Source: Quillaja saponaria (lineage: Eukaryota > Streptophyta > Magnoliopsida > Fabales > Quillajaceae). From it: 64,000 nucleotides of DNA. The stretch is taken from assembly GCA_029379385.1 (NCBI GenBank), contig CM055608.1, positions 17,172,350-17,236,349 of the forward strand. The letters are read 5' to 3'. Shown piece after piece: positions 48,498-60,669 of this stretch (position 1 is the stretch's first letter; every line of letters starts with the position of its first letter). The notes under the pieces were generated by a model. That model did not search any database and was not told the DNA's origin. It saw only the letters and a program-made list of their open reading frames with translations. The translations under genes were made by a program, and so were the position numbers.

Positions 48498-51400
48498 TGT
48501 CACACCCCTTATCAAGGCATGACTGGCCGAAGGATTGATAACTAAACCTCTGTAACCCTGACTTCAAAACAAAGTAACAAACAACTCTTAGCTCATCCAA
48601 AGAATAAAAGTAACTTTCATAAAACAGAATTTTGTTGTAAAATTTTATTTTCTGAAATAGTTAACAAGTTAATGAAAAATTTTGGCAGAGGTTCCCAACA
48701 ATATGGAACATGCCTCAAAATACAAACACCTATGTTCATGATTTCATACAACACTAACACAAAGACAACAAGGAGCTCCGCTCCAATCACATTTTAATCA
48801 AGACAAGTAACTAGACTCTTACATCATACAAAAATTAGACATGCCATAGTTCTAGTGTGACTGCAAGTCTGAGATCCTGTAAATACTTTGTTGTACTCAA
48901 TCATCAAGTCATAAGCTCAGTGACACTATGTATCGAATTACTATTACTAAAAAAAATAAATAATTTACAATAGAGGAGTGAGTCCTATGGACTCCGTGAG
49001 CGAAAAATCGTACCCAAAAGGTACTAGAATCATACGACATAAGTGTATAACATATATAGTAACATCATATAACATTGTTCATATCATAATTCACGTTACA
49101 CATATACATTGTAATCATTATAAAGTCACAATTTACATGATAAACAGGATCACAAATTAATCAGAACAATAATATCAAGCAAAGCAACCAAAGGGCCAAT
49201 GAGTAATCCGGCCCCGCACAACAGATTAATCTCTGTACATAGTCCACCCTTCCGGGGCTGAGTACTCGAGTTTTAAAACGATTTTTCAGAATTAGAATTT
49301 TCTAGGGATTTAAAATCAGAATATCCTAGGTGTACCTAGATTTTTAATTTCGGAGATAAAAATTATTTTTCATAAAAATCTCACTTTGTTGTCCCTTATT
49401 AACCACAACCAATATCATACAAACATAATTCAAATAAATCACTAAAATACTGTAATTGTTTATTTTCCATGTATCATGTATATTCAAATACACAAATAAT
49501 TACACATAATAATTTAGCCCCTGACAGTAACAATTAACTACTCACCTTTAACTAATTTCATTCGTCACTCGCACTTGCGTTCGCGCATCTCATCAGGTCC
49601 ATATTAGGATTCGTAACTGAAATCCATATTTCCATATAACACTTAGTTTCTAAATGTTATTGTTATAACCTTTTAATTACTAAACTTATATGTCAACCTA
49701 TATAGGTTTCTTTATGAAAGTTTTTCTATTAGGCTATTATATGTCAAGTAGTATAAATTGTACTTTGTGCTGTAGGGTTGATAGTGAAAAGACATTTTAG
49801 ATGCCTTGATAATACAGAAGGTAGAAAGAAACTATTAGAAAAGTTAGAAAATACAAGCGAGTTAAAGATATTGAAACTATTTAAACTCGGGGTTTGGACC
49901 AGTATTCACTTTAAAAGTCATATATTCCTCTAGAAAATTCTAAATCCAGTTTCTTAAAACTTGAACATAACTTTCTCTAGGAAAAAGGAAATCCAATTCC
50001 GTCTGTGAGGTTTATTAATAGACAAGTATATATAGATATATTATGTAGAAACTTTTCCTAAAATTAGTCTTAAACTCACTCAATTCCTTACATAAACCAA
50101 AAACAGGGCATTGCACAAATTCCTTGTTGTCAATATCAGACTCTAAGGCTTAAAAAAATTCATACTAGGGAATTAAATTATGAAACCTTCAACTTTTTCT
50201 AATCAAGATATTGGAAACATTCCATATTCATAACTCTATTTCTAATTCAACCTTTAAAACCCTCTAAAGTTAGTCATACTAAAATAGGTTCACTAAAAAT
50301 CCTACATGACCTAGCTGCAGAACATACTTGGAACCTAGCTAAGAAATTTTATAGACATCATCTCAAGATCCTAAGCTAGCTTTTATCTTTTGAACTCTTA
50401 ATTTAATTCATCCCCAAAGATACTCGAAATACTAAATTTCTTTCACCCACGAAATCTGCCCCCTGCACCCTTTAACACCACTTAACTCTCCTTTGTTCAT
50501 ACCATTACTCACTTCCATTAACTCCTTAGCTCAACTATCAACCAGCCCTTTGCTCTTGCTATGAACTTTTTATTCAAATTTTAATAACAATTAACTATCA
50601 AAACTTAAATTTGCCAAGTTTTAATTAAAAAGTTAAAACTAGTTTTCTTGTAAACATTTTATCAAACACCTTGGGTGCATAAATTATTTCCCTTAATGTG
50701 TATGTATATATATATATATATATATATATCTATCCCAATTAAATTAACACACTACATTAATTTCACATTACCAATAATTCCGACATTAGTTTTAAAGTTA
50801 TCTTAATCATTTACAAACAACTACTCACTTAAATTAGGAAGGGTTAAAATAACTTTTATTAATCCTCCATTGTTTTACCTTAATCCATCAATTTTTCTTG
50901 TTTCTTGTTTCTTGTTTAAGATTCTTAATTCAATTTAAAGGGATTACAACTAACTCACCTAAACTAATTCTTTAGCTTTTATACAAACATGATTCATACC
51001 ATTCTAACATCAACATACATATTTCACTCCCAAAATCCCCTCCTCAATCAAACAATTTTACCACCTACAAGCTACAAATTACATCATTCCAACTATCAAT
51101 TTCACTTTTCTAGCTAACATCAAAGGTGCAGAATTTTTATTACCAAGAGTCATTAACTAACAATTACTCCAATTCTGAAAAAAAAAAACTCACAAGAAGG
51201 GAGGAAAAAATTTCTTCACTTTTCCTCCTTGCTCTCCCACCTTCCACAAGCTTAATTCACCCTTAAAAACAACCTTTTAAGCTAAGTAAAGAAGTGAACA
51301 AGAGTGACCAAGTTGCTGCCCCAAAACAGGGGATGGCAGCTCGGTACTAAGCTTGACACAAACTAAATTATTACACACCCATTCAAGCATTACTCAAATC

Positions 51401-51855
51401 GACCCCCTAATCCGTTCTTACCACAACTAAATATGAAAGGAAGCCACACCTCTTGGCCAAGAAGGATAAGAGTAGTAAATAGAGGAAGCCACGACAACCA
51501 AAGGAACTGCTACCACCAAACTTGAAGGAGGAAACAAGATCGATTATGGCAAGGTGGAAAATTTTCCAAGAAGTAAGCTACCAAGTGAACACCTTCAAGG
51601 GTGTTTTACATGGAAGCTAAAAACAAGGGAGAAAGAGTAAATCTAGAAGCAAAACATAGCAGAAATGAGAAAGGAAGAACGCTAGGTTGGTTCCACGACT
51701 ATAAAAAGAAAATTGAAGAATTCTCTAGAGCCAAATATGGCTGTGAAGGAAGAAAAAAAAACAGGAGAAAATCTACAGGGATTAAGATAGCAAGAAGTCC
51801 AAGTCAATTGATTAAGAAAATGTGTGGTTGATATTAATCCTTAGTAGTTATAAAA
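48498..51855 (-). mobile_element. Gypsy LTR, copy E (about 3.36 kb), minus orientation
   Basis: Its 3' end (plus strand tgtcacaccccttatcaagg) begins at 48498. Family landmarks follow: gtacccaaaaggtact at 49011, ccacccttccggggctgagt at 49245, ccctgcaccctttaacacc near 50460. The 5' terminus is missing: the element stops where copy 2 of the gene segment begins. It is longer than copy D in the middle region, sharing 49790-50400 with the 30245-34170 fragment. The 76-codon open frame at 51601-51831 is part of the LTR. Confidence 0.65.
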
Positions 51856-52064
51856 GTTTTCCATGAAGTACTAACGGAATACATTATATGTGTAACAACC
51901 AACAAATTAATACAAATAATTATGTACTATGTAACATAGGTTTAATTTAATAATAATTAAACAGATGCATATATAACAAATCTCACACTATAAATACATA
52001 TTTCTTCTCAATCTACTCATTTCATTCCTAAGCCACTCAATCTTTTCTAATTACTTCAATAGCC

Positions 52065-52445
52065 ATGGCCAAGATCATGAACAAACTTGCTACCATCTTG
52101 ATCCTATCATTCGCTTTTGAAATTGCAGCAAAAGTCATGGTGGCACAACCAGCATAATCGCCTTCGGACACAAGTTTCATCAATAGATGTTCATACCAAT
52201 TGGACAAAACATGTGCCCTACAAGTGTTTGGTTATATATTTCAGAATTTAACATCCATCACATCAAAATGTTGCCGTGAGCTTGTGTACTCACTAGGATG
52301 GGAATGTCATAATGATTGGGTTCAATATCACATTACAAGGCCTTCATTCCATGGAAATGCATTTGATGCTCTGGCTAAGAGTGAACAAGTTTGGGATACC
52401 TGTGTTGCCACTGCTAGCCCAGCTCCATCTCCAACAACCTATTAA
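52065..52445 (+). pseudogene. Prolamin-like gene, copy 2, early stop
   Basis: The reading frame is the same length as the gene at 45135, but codon 31 is TAA (52155-52157), three codons after the predicted signal peptide. The rest of the frame stays open and all six cysteines remain. Replacements relative to copy 1 include Asp83 to Asn, Asp96 to His, Ser100 to Phe and Gly117 to Ser. The promoter and TATA box are kept, so a transcript may still be made. Otherwise only a signal-peptide-sized product would be translated. Confidence 0.85.
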
Positions 52446-53009
52446 AGACTTTATTTTAAAGTAACTTTTATAATTTAGTTTTGGTTTTAATTAATTTTCT
52501 AGTGTCATGTATAATTAGTTTAACATTATTAATGCTAGATCTCTCAAGCAAAAAATATAATAAAATAAAAACTAGTACAAAATGAAACTTTATTTCAATT
52601 ACTTCTTTTTTTATTTTTTTTATAATTAAATTATTTAAAGGTTACATAAAAAGTTTCATATATAGTCCATAAATAAAAATTTTGGTTTATTATTTTCTTA
52701 CCCATCTTTTTGTATGAAAGTTTTAAACTGAATTAGGCAATGCCTGGGCTCAGAGATAGAATCAAGAAGAACACAAAATAACAAATATATTTTTTTCTTT
52801 CTTCCTAGTCATGTTTGGGGTGGGTTGTTGTCCTTCTCCATTTCAAGAGAAAGGGTCTGTTTGCATAAATTTTGGATCAAATGCTAGTGTGATATTGTTT
52901 TCGGTTATTGTTTTCATGTCCCTTTTCGGTTCCTTAATGTTTAGTGCAAGCATCATAATTTTGTGGCCACAGTGAAACAATCTTAAGGGGAACCTTTATT
53001 TGGGAATTT

Positions 53010-53790
53010 GTTGTTTGTTTTAAGGGCCAAGCTTAATCGGTTGAAAAAAGCGCTTCATTGCTGGAATAAGGCTATTTTTGGCCGAATCCCAGATAGAGTA
53101 AAACTAGCTGTTGATTGCACGAACAAAAATTCTTGTTGACAATAGGAATGCTACTCAAGAGGAATTATGTAGGGTGGAGGTGATTTTAGAGGCAAAACTT
53201 GCTATGAAGGAAGAATTTATGAGGCAAAATCTTCCATCAAATGGTTGCAAGAAGGGTACTAAATTCTTTCATGCCTCTGTCAAAGCCAAAAGAAGTAGGT
53301 TGGCAATTCACAAAATCAAGGGTACTTCGGGGGATTGGATTGGTGATAAGGAAGATTGAGTTAGCATCAGCAGAGCACTTCTCTCAGCATTTACAAAACA
53401 AGCTACAACTCTTGATTTAGCTTTCTTGATAGCATTCCTCCTTTGGTTACTTCAGAGTGTAATAAATTATTGAACAAATTTCCTTTAGAGGAAGAGATAA
53501 AGGAAGCGATTTGGCATCTTGATAAAAATAGTGTTAAGGGATTAGTTGGATTTAATGGTGTTTTCTTTGACCATTGTCCATTGTTAGCCTGTCATTGCTG
53601 GGAATGTTATAAGGGTAATACAATTTTATTATTTTTTATTTTTTACGGTGGTTGAACTGACAAAGTTTGTTGGTAGCACACTTGCATAGAAAGAACACAG
53701 GATGAAATGTTATTTTTAAGCTTAATATGGCAAAGGCCTATGACCGAGTGCATTGGTTCTTTCTTATTTCTGTTCTATGCAAATTTAATT
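53010..53790 (+). pseudogene. L1-type LINE fragment, copy 2
   Basis: The same fragment as in copy 1. Here one frame is open over 53111-53359 (KRSRLAIHKIKGTSGDWIGD), clearer than in copy 1. The RT start motif MAKAYDRVHW follows at about 53727. It shows the insertion came before the duplication. Confidence 0.75.
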
Positions 53791-53822
53791 TTTTTTTTTT
53801 TTTTTTTTTACTTTTACTCTTT

Positions 53823-53924
53823 AGTTTAGTCAAGTGTTGTGTTCATTTCTTGTTTAAAGTCAAGGTTACGAAAGTTTGGTTATCCATTCTTCCGGTCAGT
53901 CATATCTTTGAGAAGGGTGTGACA
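53823..53924 (+). mobile_element. Gypsy LTR 3'-end scrap, copy 2
   Basis: It matches 46885-46986 and ends gaagggtgtgaca. Confidence 0.6.
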
Positions 53925-54632
53925 AAAAAAATTGTAGAAACTAGTTTATAATTTATTTATTAAAAATATCAACTATATATACAACTAATTTATTAAAAAA
54001 TGAAAATGCCCAACTGCTTATTAAACATATATATGCATTAAAAATATTATTAATATTAATTTATAATTTTCTTGATAATATTATATAATATATATAGAGG
54101 ATTTAATTATATTGTATATTATACTTCTAATCCAATTGTCAAATCATATATATATATATATATATATATATAGGTAATTATATTTAATGTTTTATTCTTG
54201 TTAATACAGGAGATTCAAAATTATTAGTACCTTACGTTATCTTTACTACCTTTATGTCACATTCCACATATCATATTGTCATTATTATTGAGAAAAAATT
54301 TCTTTGAAAGATTGTTAAAGTTGGTTTATTTTCAATTCAAATATTAAAATATGTAAACAATTGTCGACATTATTTTATAATTTATTTATTAAAAATATTA
54401 ACTATATATACAAATAATTTATTAAAAAATGAAAATGCCCAACTGCTTATTAAACATTTATATGCATTAAAAATATTATTAATATTAATTTATAATTTAC
54501 TTTATAATATTATATAATATATATAGGATTTAATTATATTGTATATTATATTCTATCTTTAAAATATAAATTAAATATTATACGCCTTAACTATTATATT
54601 AATATCCTGTCATATTATATATCTATAATATA
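53925..54632. repeat. AT-rich tandem repeat, copy 2
   Basis: The same two-unit structure as in copy 1, with (TA)n at 54148-54172 and again at the right end, where the pararetrovirus-like sequence begins. Confidence 0.7.
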
Positions 54633-54678
54633 TACATATATATATTATGATTCCCAATAAAATTGAAAATAACTATAT

Positions 54679-57600
54679 ATGTTTTTTGAAAAATTTTCTG
54701 GTTTCAAAAGACAAAAAATTCAAAACTTCTATTACAAATTTATGGAAACTCATAAAATTCATGTTTCTTTATTTGAATGGTTTGAAGTTTATGCAAAGGA
54801 AAAGGGTATCAATTATCCTTTCTCCAAGTCCATAAATGTTAATACTCAAAAAACAAAAAATTGGGTAACTTATAAGGATGAAATTATTAATTCAGTTTTT
54901 CCTCCTCATAAGACCTTAAAAATTTCTGCCCATAATCTTGCTGGAAAAATAGTTTTTGTACCAGGAATTCCTTTCAAAAATAAAGATTTAACTGAAACAG
55001 TTAATTCTAAAGATATACAATATTTTTATGAACAAAACAATTATACCAATTATTATCTTAAAGTTATAGGAGATAATCTCTCTGAATCCAAAACTAATTT
55101 ACAAAGTGAAAATCCTGTTTTTACTTCTTACCAGATCCCCACAAATATTAAAAAAGAATTAGGTTCTAGTTCAAAATCATCTTCTCAACATGAACTTCTT
55201 GATACAATCTCTAAACAAATTATTCGAAGAGAGAAAAGTATTGTCCCCAACACTCCTTAACAAACTAATTCAATTAATAACTTAAGTGATGAAGATTCTA
55301 TATATGAACAAATTGATCATTCCAAGAAAATTACCTGAAAAGAAATTAATCCAATTCAAAACACCAACTGGCGAAAGTCACAAAAATTATATTATCCTAG
55401 AGCTTCTCCTCCTGAGTTAATCACATAAGAAAAATCCCAGATAATCAATAATTCTTTCAGTGCAAACATCTATGAATGGAATATAGATGGTTAATCTGAA
55501 TACAATATTCTTAATATGTTGCAACAAATGACCATGGTCAGTATTGCCTATCAAATCTCTCACCATTGTTCTGATCAATCTATCATTAATATTTTAATAG
55601 CCGGTTTTAGTGGTCAATTAAAAGGTTGGTGGGATGAACAACTCACTGAAGATGAACGAAACCAAATAAACTTAGCTATCAAAATTGATACTGAAGGAAA
55701 TCCTCTCCTTAACGATGAAGGAAATCAAATTCAAGATTCCATAAATACTCTTATTTATGCTATCACAAAACATTTCATCGGAGATCCGTCTATATGGTGT
55801 GATAAATTCGCTGAACTCCTTTCCAATCTTAAAAGTCGTACCCTAGCTGACTTTAGATGGTATAAAGATACCTTCTTTACTAGAATATTTTCTAGGTCCG
55901 ATAGTAATCAACCTTTTTGAAAAGAAAAATTTCTAGTTGATTTTCCTCGCTCTATAGGAGACAAAGTTAGAGAAAAAATACGAAGTATTAACAATGGAAT
56001 TATCCCTTATGAACAATTGACTTATGGATAGCGTTACAGCTATGTCCAGAAAGTTGTTTTAAAAATTTGTCAAGATGACAAAATACAAAGATAATTAGCT
56101 AAAGAAAAATCCCTTAATCGTAAAGATTTAGGAAGTTTCTGCTCTCAATATGGTTTTGATTGTCCTCAAAGTTCATCTAAACCCAAGAAGAAACATTACT
56201 CTGATCCTCCCAAAACTTACAAAAAATCTTCCAAAAATAGAGCTGGCAAAAGAATTCACAAACATGAAAATCACAAAAGGGCTCCTCAATATTTTCAAAA
56301 TAAAGATAAACCACCTATTGTCTATTTTAAATGTAACAAACCAGGTCATATTGTAAAATACTGCAGAATTACAAAGAAAATTAGAGCTTTAAATATTGAT
56401 AAAGGTCTTCTAGCTCAATTTGATTGTCTTCTAATTGAAGATTCTTCTGATAGCGAAGCTCAGGCATCTTCTGATATTAAAGAAATTAACCAAATCCAAA
56501 ATGATGACGAAGCCTCTTCAGATTCATCTAAAAAAACTCTTGAATGTAATGTTCTCACTAGAGAACAAGATCTTCTCTTTGAAGTCATTACTAACATTCC
56601 AAATAATGAAGAGAAGAAAAATTATCTTTACAAACTCAAAGAAACCTTGGAAACCTCAGAAAAATCAAGTAGACCTCTTCACAATCTTCCAATTGTTGCA
56701 AATTCTTTTAATTTAAAAAATATTTTATTTAGATTTAACTCTGAGAAAAAACCTGTAACCTTTCAAGATCTTCAACATGAAGTTTCAAAACTCAAAACTG
56801 AAGTCAAGTATCTCAAAACTCAACAATAAGAAAATAATTCAACAATCTAACTTCTTCAAAAAGAAAAGAAAAATCCGTCTTTTAAAAGCTTCCTCATCAA
56901 AATATTATGACTCTTCCTTTTCAGATAAAAACTTAGATATTTCTGGTGATAATTTTGTCAATATAATCACTAGTGTTTCATATCAAAAATGGTATATCTC
57001 AATTAAACTTATCATTGGAAAAACTTTTGTCCTTGAAACAGTTGCTCTGTTTGATACAGGAGCAGATTCAAGCTGTATCTTGGAAGGACAAGTTCCAACA
57101 AAATTTTATGAAAAAATGTAATAATTGAAAATTCTCATTTACAAATTTCAACAACATTTCTTCTTGCCAAGAATATCACAAATCTAGTCATCCTAGGTAC
57201 TAATTTCATTAGGTAATTAGATCCTTTTTGGGTTAACAAAGGAATTTTTAAAGAAGTTATGGATCAAACTGTTTCCTTCCCTTTCCTCAAAAAACCTACT
57301 TTTAGGGATATCAATCTTATTGAAAATAAACAAAAACAAATCAATTTTCTTTCTGATGAAATTTCTTTCGAAAGAATAGAAACCTAACTCAATGATTCAA
57401 TTATCAAAAATAAAATAAAAATTTTTGAAGAAAAAATTCAGTTGCAAATCTGTTATGATATTCCGAATGCTTTCTAGAAAAGAAAACAACACATGGTTGA
57501 TCTCTCTTATGAAAAAGATTTTCATGAAAGACAAATTCCTACAAAGGCCCGTCCAATACAAATGAATCCAGAAATGCTTGGCTTCTGTCAACAAGAAATT

Positions 57601-58818
57601 AATGATTTTCTTTCCAAAGGAATAATTCGCAAGAGTAAGAGGCCTTGGTCCTATTCTGCTTTTTATGTTAATAAAAATGCAGAGATTTAACGCGGAACTT
57701 CTAGTTTAGTCATCAATTATAAACCTCTCAAACAGGTTCTTCAATGGATCAGATATCCTATTCCTAACAAGAAAGATCTTCTTAATCGATTGTAGTCCTC
57801 AAAACTGTTTTCAAAATTTGATCTAAAATCAAGTTTTTGGAAAATTCAAATCAAAGAATCAAATAGATACAAAACTGCATTTACGGTTCCTTTTGGTCAA
57901 TACAAATGGAATGTGATGCCTTTTGGATTAAAAAATGCTCCTTCTTAATTTCAAAGAATCATGAATGATATTTTTAATCCTTATACAAAATTTATCATAG
58001 TTTATATTGATGATTTTTTAATCTTTTTACAAAATATTGATGAACACTTCAAACATTTCAATATTTTCTTTGATATTACAAAGCAAAATGGTTTGGCTAT
58101 TTCCAGAACAAAATTCAATCTTTTTCAAATAACAATAAGGTTTCTTGGTCACAATATTCACCACCGAACTATTACTCCAATTGATAGAGCTATCCAATTT
58201 GCTGACAAATTTCCTGATCAAATCATTGATAAAACTCAGTTACAAAGATTTATAGATTGCCTCAATTATGTGTCTAATTTCTTTCTAGGTGTCATTAATC
58301 TTATTAAACCACTGCATGACAGACTAAAGATAGATCCTCCTTCCTGGTCTGACATCCATACCAATATTGTTAAGCAAATTAAGTTTCGGGTCAAGCATTT
58401 ACCATATTTCTATCTTCCTGATCCTATAGCATTTAAAATTGTTGAAACAGATACCTCAGACATTGGTTATAGTGGCATTCTTAAGCAATCCATTAATGGA
58501 AAACTGCATATCATTACATATACATCAAAACATTAGAATTCTGCTCAACAAAACTATTCTACCATCAAAAAAGAAATTTTACCAATTGTTTTGTACATTT
58601 CTAAATTTCAAAGTGATTTACTAAATCAAATTTTTTTCGTAGATTGCAAATCTTCAAAATAAGTTTTACAAAAAGATGTTAAAAATCTTGCATCAAAACA
58701 AATTTTTGCTCGATGGCAAGCAATTATATCTGCTTTTGATTTTGAGATTGAATATATCAAAGGTAGCTCAAATTCTATTCCCGATTATCTTACTCGAGAA
58801 TTCTTGCAAGGTAGATAA
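54679..58818 (+). pseudogene. Pararetrovirus-like polyprotein (capsid, protease, RT, RNase H), broken
   Basis: The translation keeps one frame over most of 4.1 kb. N-terminal domain 54679-55260: unassigned (SLFEWFEVYAKEKG). Capsid-like part 55516-55920 with GQLKGWWDEQL. Zinc-knuckle-like CNKPGHIVKYC at 56332-56364, whose first cysteine position is not seen. Coiled coil 56760-56826 (VSKLKTEVKYLKT). Aspartic protease with DTGADSS at 57053-57073, in another frame. RT with FGLKNAPS and the catalytic YIDD at 58002-58013. RNase H 58439-58800. In-frame stops include 55258, 55918, 57688 and 58534, and there are at least two frame changes around the protease. The element is therefore inactive. The final stop at 58816 is 6 nt from the next ATG, in the same frame. 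Confidence 0.75.
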
Positions 58819-58824
58819 TATGCC

Positions 58825-59862
58825 ATGAAAAAAAAAAAAAAAAAAAAGAGGTTGAACCTCCTCCAAAATCAAAAATCTAATCTAATGAGGGACCATCCAA
58901 TTTTTCAGCTCAATCAATTCAAAAACAATCTAAAGAGTCTTATGCATTTTCCTATAGAGACATTTTTAGCAATTCAACAATCAATCCAAAAACCTCTGGT
59001 ACTTTCAAAGAAATCTTGGGCAGACATTGCTGATGAAAAACAATTAAAGATTGTTGCCCTTCCCAATCCAAAAGATTGTATCCAGTTAAGCAGGATAACC
59101 TAGCTCAGGCTATCAGCTAGCTAGCCCAATCAGTGACAACGGTACCTTCAGGTAAGGAACTTGTTTCTAAAACTTCTCCAATCTCTTCTCAAAAACCCCA
59201 ATCATTTTATGTGCCAATTTCTTCGGCTTAAACTATTCTCTAAATGGAACCCCATTTTTTTACCAATAATCCTCAATTGGTTCATCAAATGGTTTTCCTG
59301 CCAAATTGGCATTTTATGCCTATTGACATTTCAAAAATCCAGAAATATTATGAATTTATTTTGGTTGATAGTAATTCTGTTGCCATCAAACATTATAAGT
59401 CAAAATCGGATGCTAATTTCATCACGCATTCCACATTCCACAATCCAAATCCTTAAGGTAATCCGTCCTTCAGACTGGAAAACCGACCTTTTCAAGAGAT
59501 GCAAATTCTCTCAGCCTTTTGATCCTATGAGTTACAATTACTGGGACTATCAAACAGCCTGGTACAATGTTTTCAATTTTCAAAATAATGATTATAAGTA
59601 TTCATGGCTTATATTTTTCAAAAACAAAATCCAGTATAATTTCCCTCCTTGGTTCTCCCAGTGGTGGTCTCTACATGGTCATTGTACAAAAAACCTTCTT
59701 GATGAAGTAGCCAATGGTCTACTTTATTTTAAAAAACATTTTAATATACCTGATCATAATCCTATACTATTGCATTTTTTCTCAAAATTTGCATTAGCAT
59801 GGATTTATGCCTGGCAATATAAATACCCTAAATACTTCCACGGACACCAAGGTCCTTTATAG
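58825..59862 (+). pseudogene. Downstream ORF of the pararetrovirus-like element, function unknown
   Basis: It starts with an ATG followed by a run of about 20 A's (poly-Lys), in frame with the polyprotein. Three blocks can be read in changing frames: SWADIADEKQLKIVALPNPK up to a stop at about 59101; LPNWHFMPIDISKIQKYYEF (frame of 59244-59456); then PFDPMSYNYWDYQTAWYNVF and FPPWFSQWWSLHG to 59862. It is rich in Trp, Tyr and Phe. I do not recognise a known fold or catalytic motif. Similar Trp-rich ORFs accompany caulimovirid-type elements in other plants, to my recollection, but their role is not established. Confidence 0.5.
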
Positions 59863-60083
59863 AAGATGCCTTCCCTTCTTAGGTATGGTTCAACAAAATG
59901 GTGGATAAGTTTTAATGCCACAAAAGCTTATGCCACTTCAATCAGAAATTGGTTCTAACAAAATCTCCAGTTTCTAAAAAAGTCTTCCCATAAGTCACTC
60001 AATTCTTGTAACAGAAATCTTAGATTTTAGCCAAGCTGGCTTATTGTTCAAACAAACAGGAGTATCCTCAGAATCTAAAAATC

Positions 60084-60245
60084 ATGGATCCACTGTTGCA
60101 AGCAGAAGATCATGCAGATGATGAAGTCACCTCTACCCCTTCAAAAGTTGATAGAAAACCAGTTTCCAGTTCCTCTTCCAGAACATCAGCAAATGTTTCT
60201 ATTGACTATGCTCAATCCAATGAAGACGACTATTACTGGCCTTAA
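60084..60245 (+). CDS. Short acidic ORF (53 codons) at the 3' end of the element
   Basis: ATG at 60084 and stop at 60243. The peptide is rich in Asp, Glu and Ser (EDHADDEVTSTP, SSSSSRTS, NEDDYYWP). It may be the acidic C-terminal tail of the preceding broken ORF in another frame, or a separate small ORF. No domain is seen. Confidence 0.3.
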   Translation: MDPLLQAEDHADDEVTSTPSKVDRKPVSSSSSRTSANVSIDYAQSNEDDYYWP

Positions 60246-60283
60246 TCCTGAAGATGACTAAGACAGTTGAAGTTTTTTCAATG

Positions 60284-60427
60284 GTACTATAGCGATCACT
60301 ATAGCGATTTACTGTAGCAATTACTGTAGCAAGCTGTGGCAAGTTACTGTTACAACACAGAGCACTGTAGCATTTTTACTGTAACAGTTACTATTCAAAA
60401 TAGTGAATTTCAATTTTCTATTTAAAG
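60284..60427 (+). promoter_or_regulatory. Promoter-like region: actgtagca motif array and TATA box
   Basis: Between 60284 and 60385 the motif a(c/t)tgtagca or near variants (actatagcga, ctgtggcaa, actgtaacag) occurs about eight times, mostly 9-20 nt apart. A TATA-like tatttaaag at about 60420-60428 follows, then the palindrome gagagttgcatctctc. The position, just before a long leader and a primer site, suits the pregenomic RNA promoter of a pararetrovirus. Activity is unknown. Confidence 0.5.
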
Positions 60428-60669
60428 AGAGTTGCATCTCTCGTTCAAGTAGGTTTTTCATTTCTGAAAATTTAGAGTTAGTTTGAGAGCTTTCCTAGGT
60501 ATTCCTCCGGAGCTGTCCTTTCTTTGTAAAATTCTGTTTTGAAATACTACCGATGACATTCTCTTTCTGTCTTTAATTTTCTGCATTGCATTCCTTTTCT
60601 CAGGATTAGAGCTCGGATTACCGCTACTTCTCTTCCCTTTTTATATTCATACATTTCCTTGCCCAAGAT

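Larger units (their letters stand above)
51856..54632. repeat. Duplicated segment, copy 2
   Basis: Same contents and order as 44926-47690. Over the 381-bp gene I count 12 substitutions by eye (about 3%). It ends in an AT repeat directly against the pararetrovirus-like element. Copies 1 and 2 being in tandem orientation with copy E between them suits a 6.93-kb tandem duplication with a truncated second unit. Confidence 0.9.
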
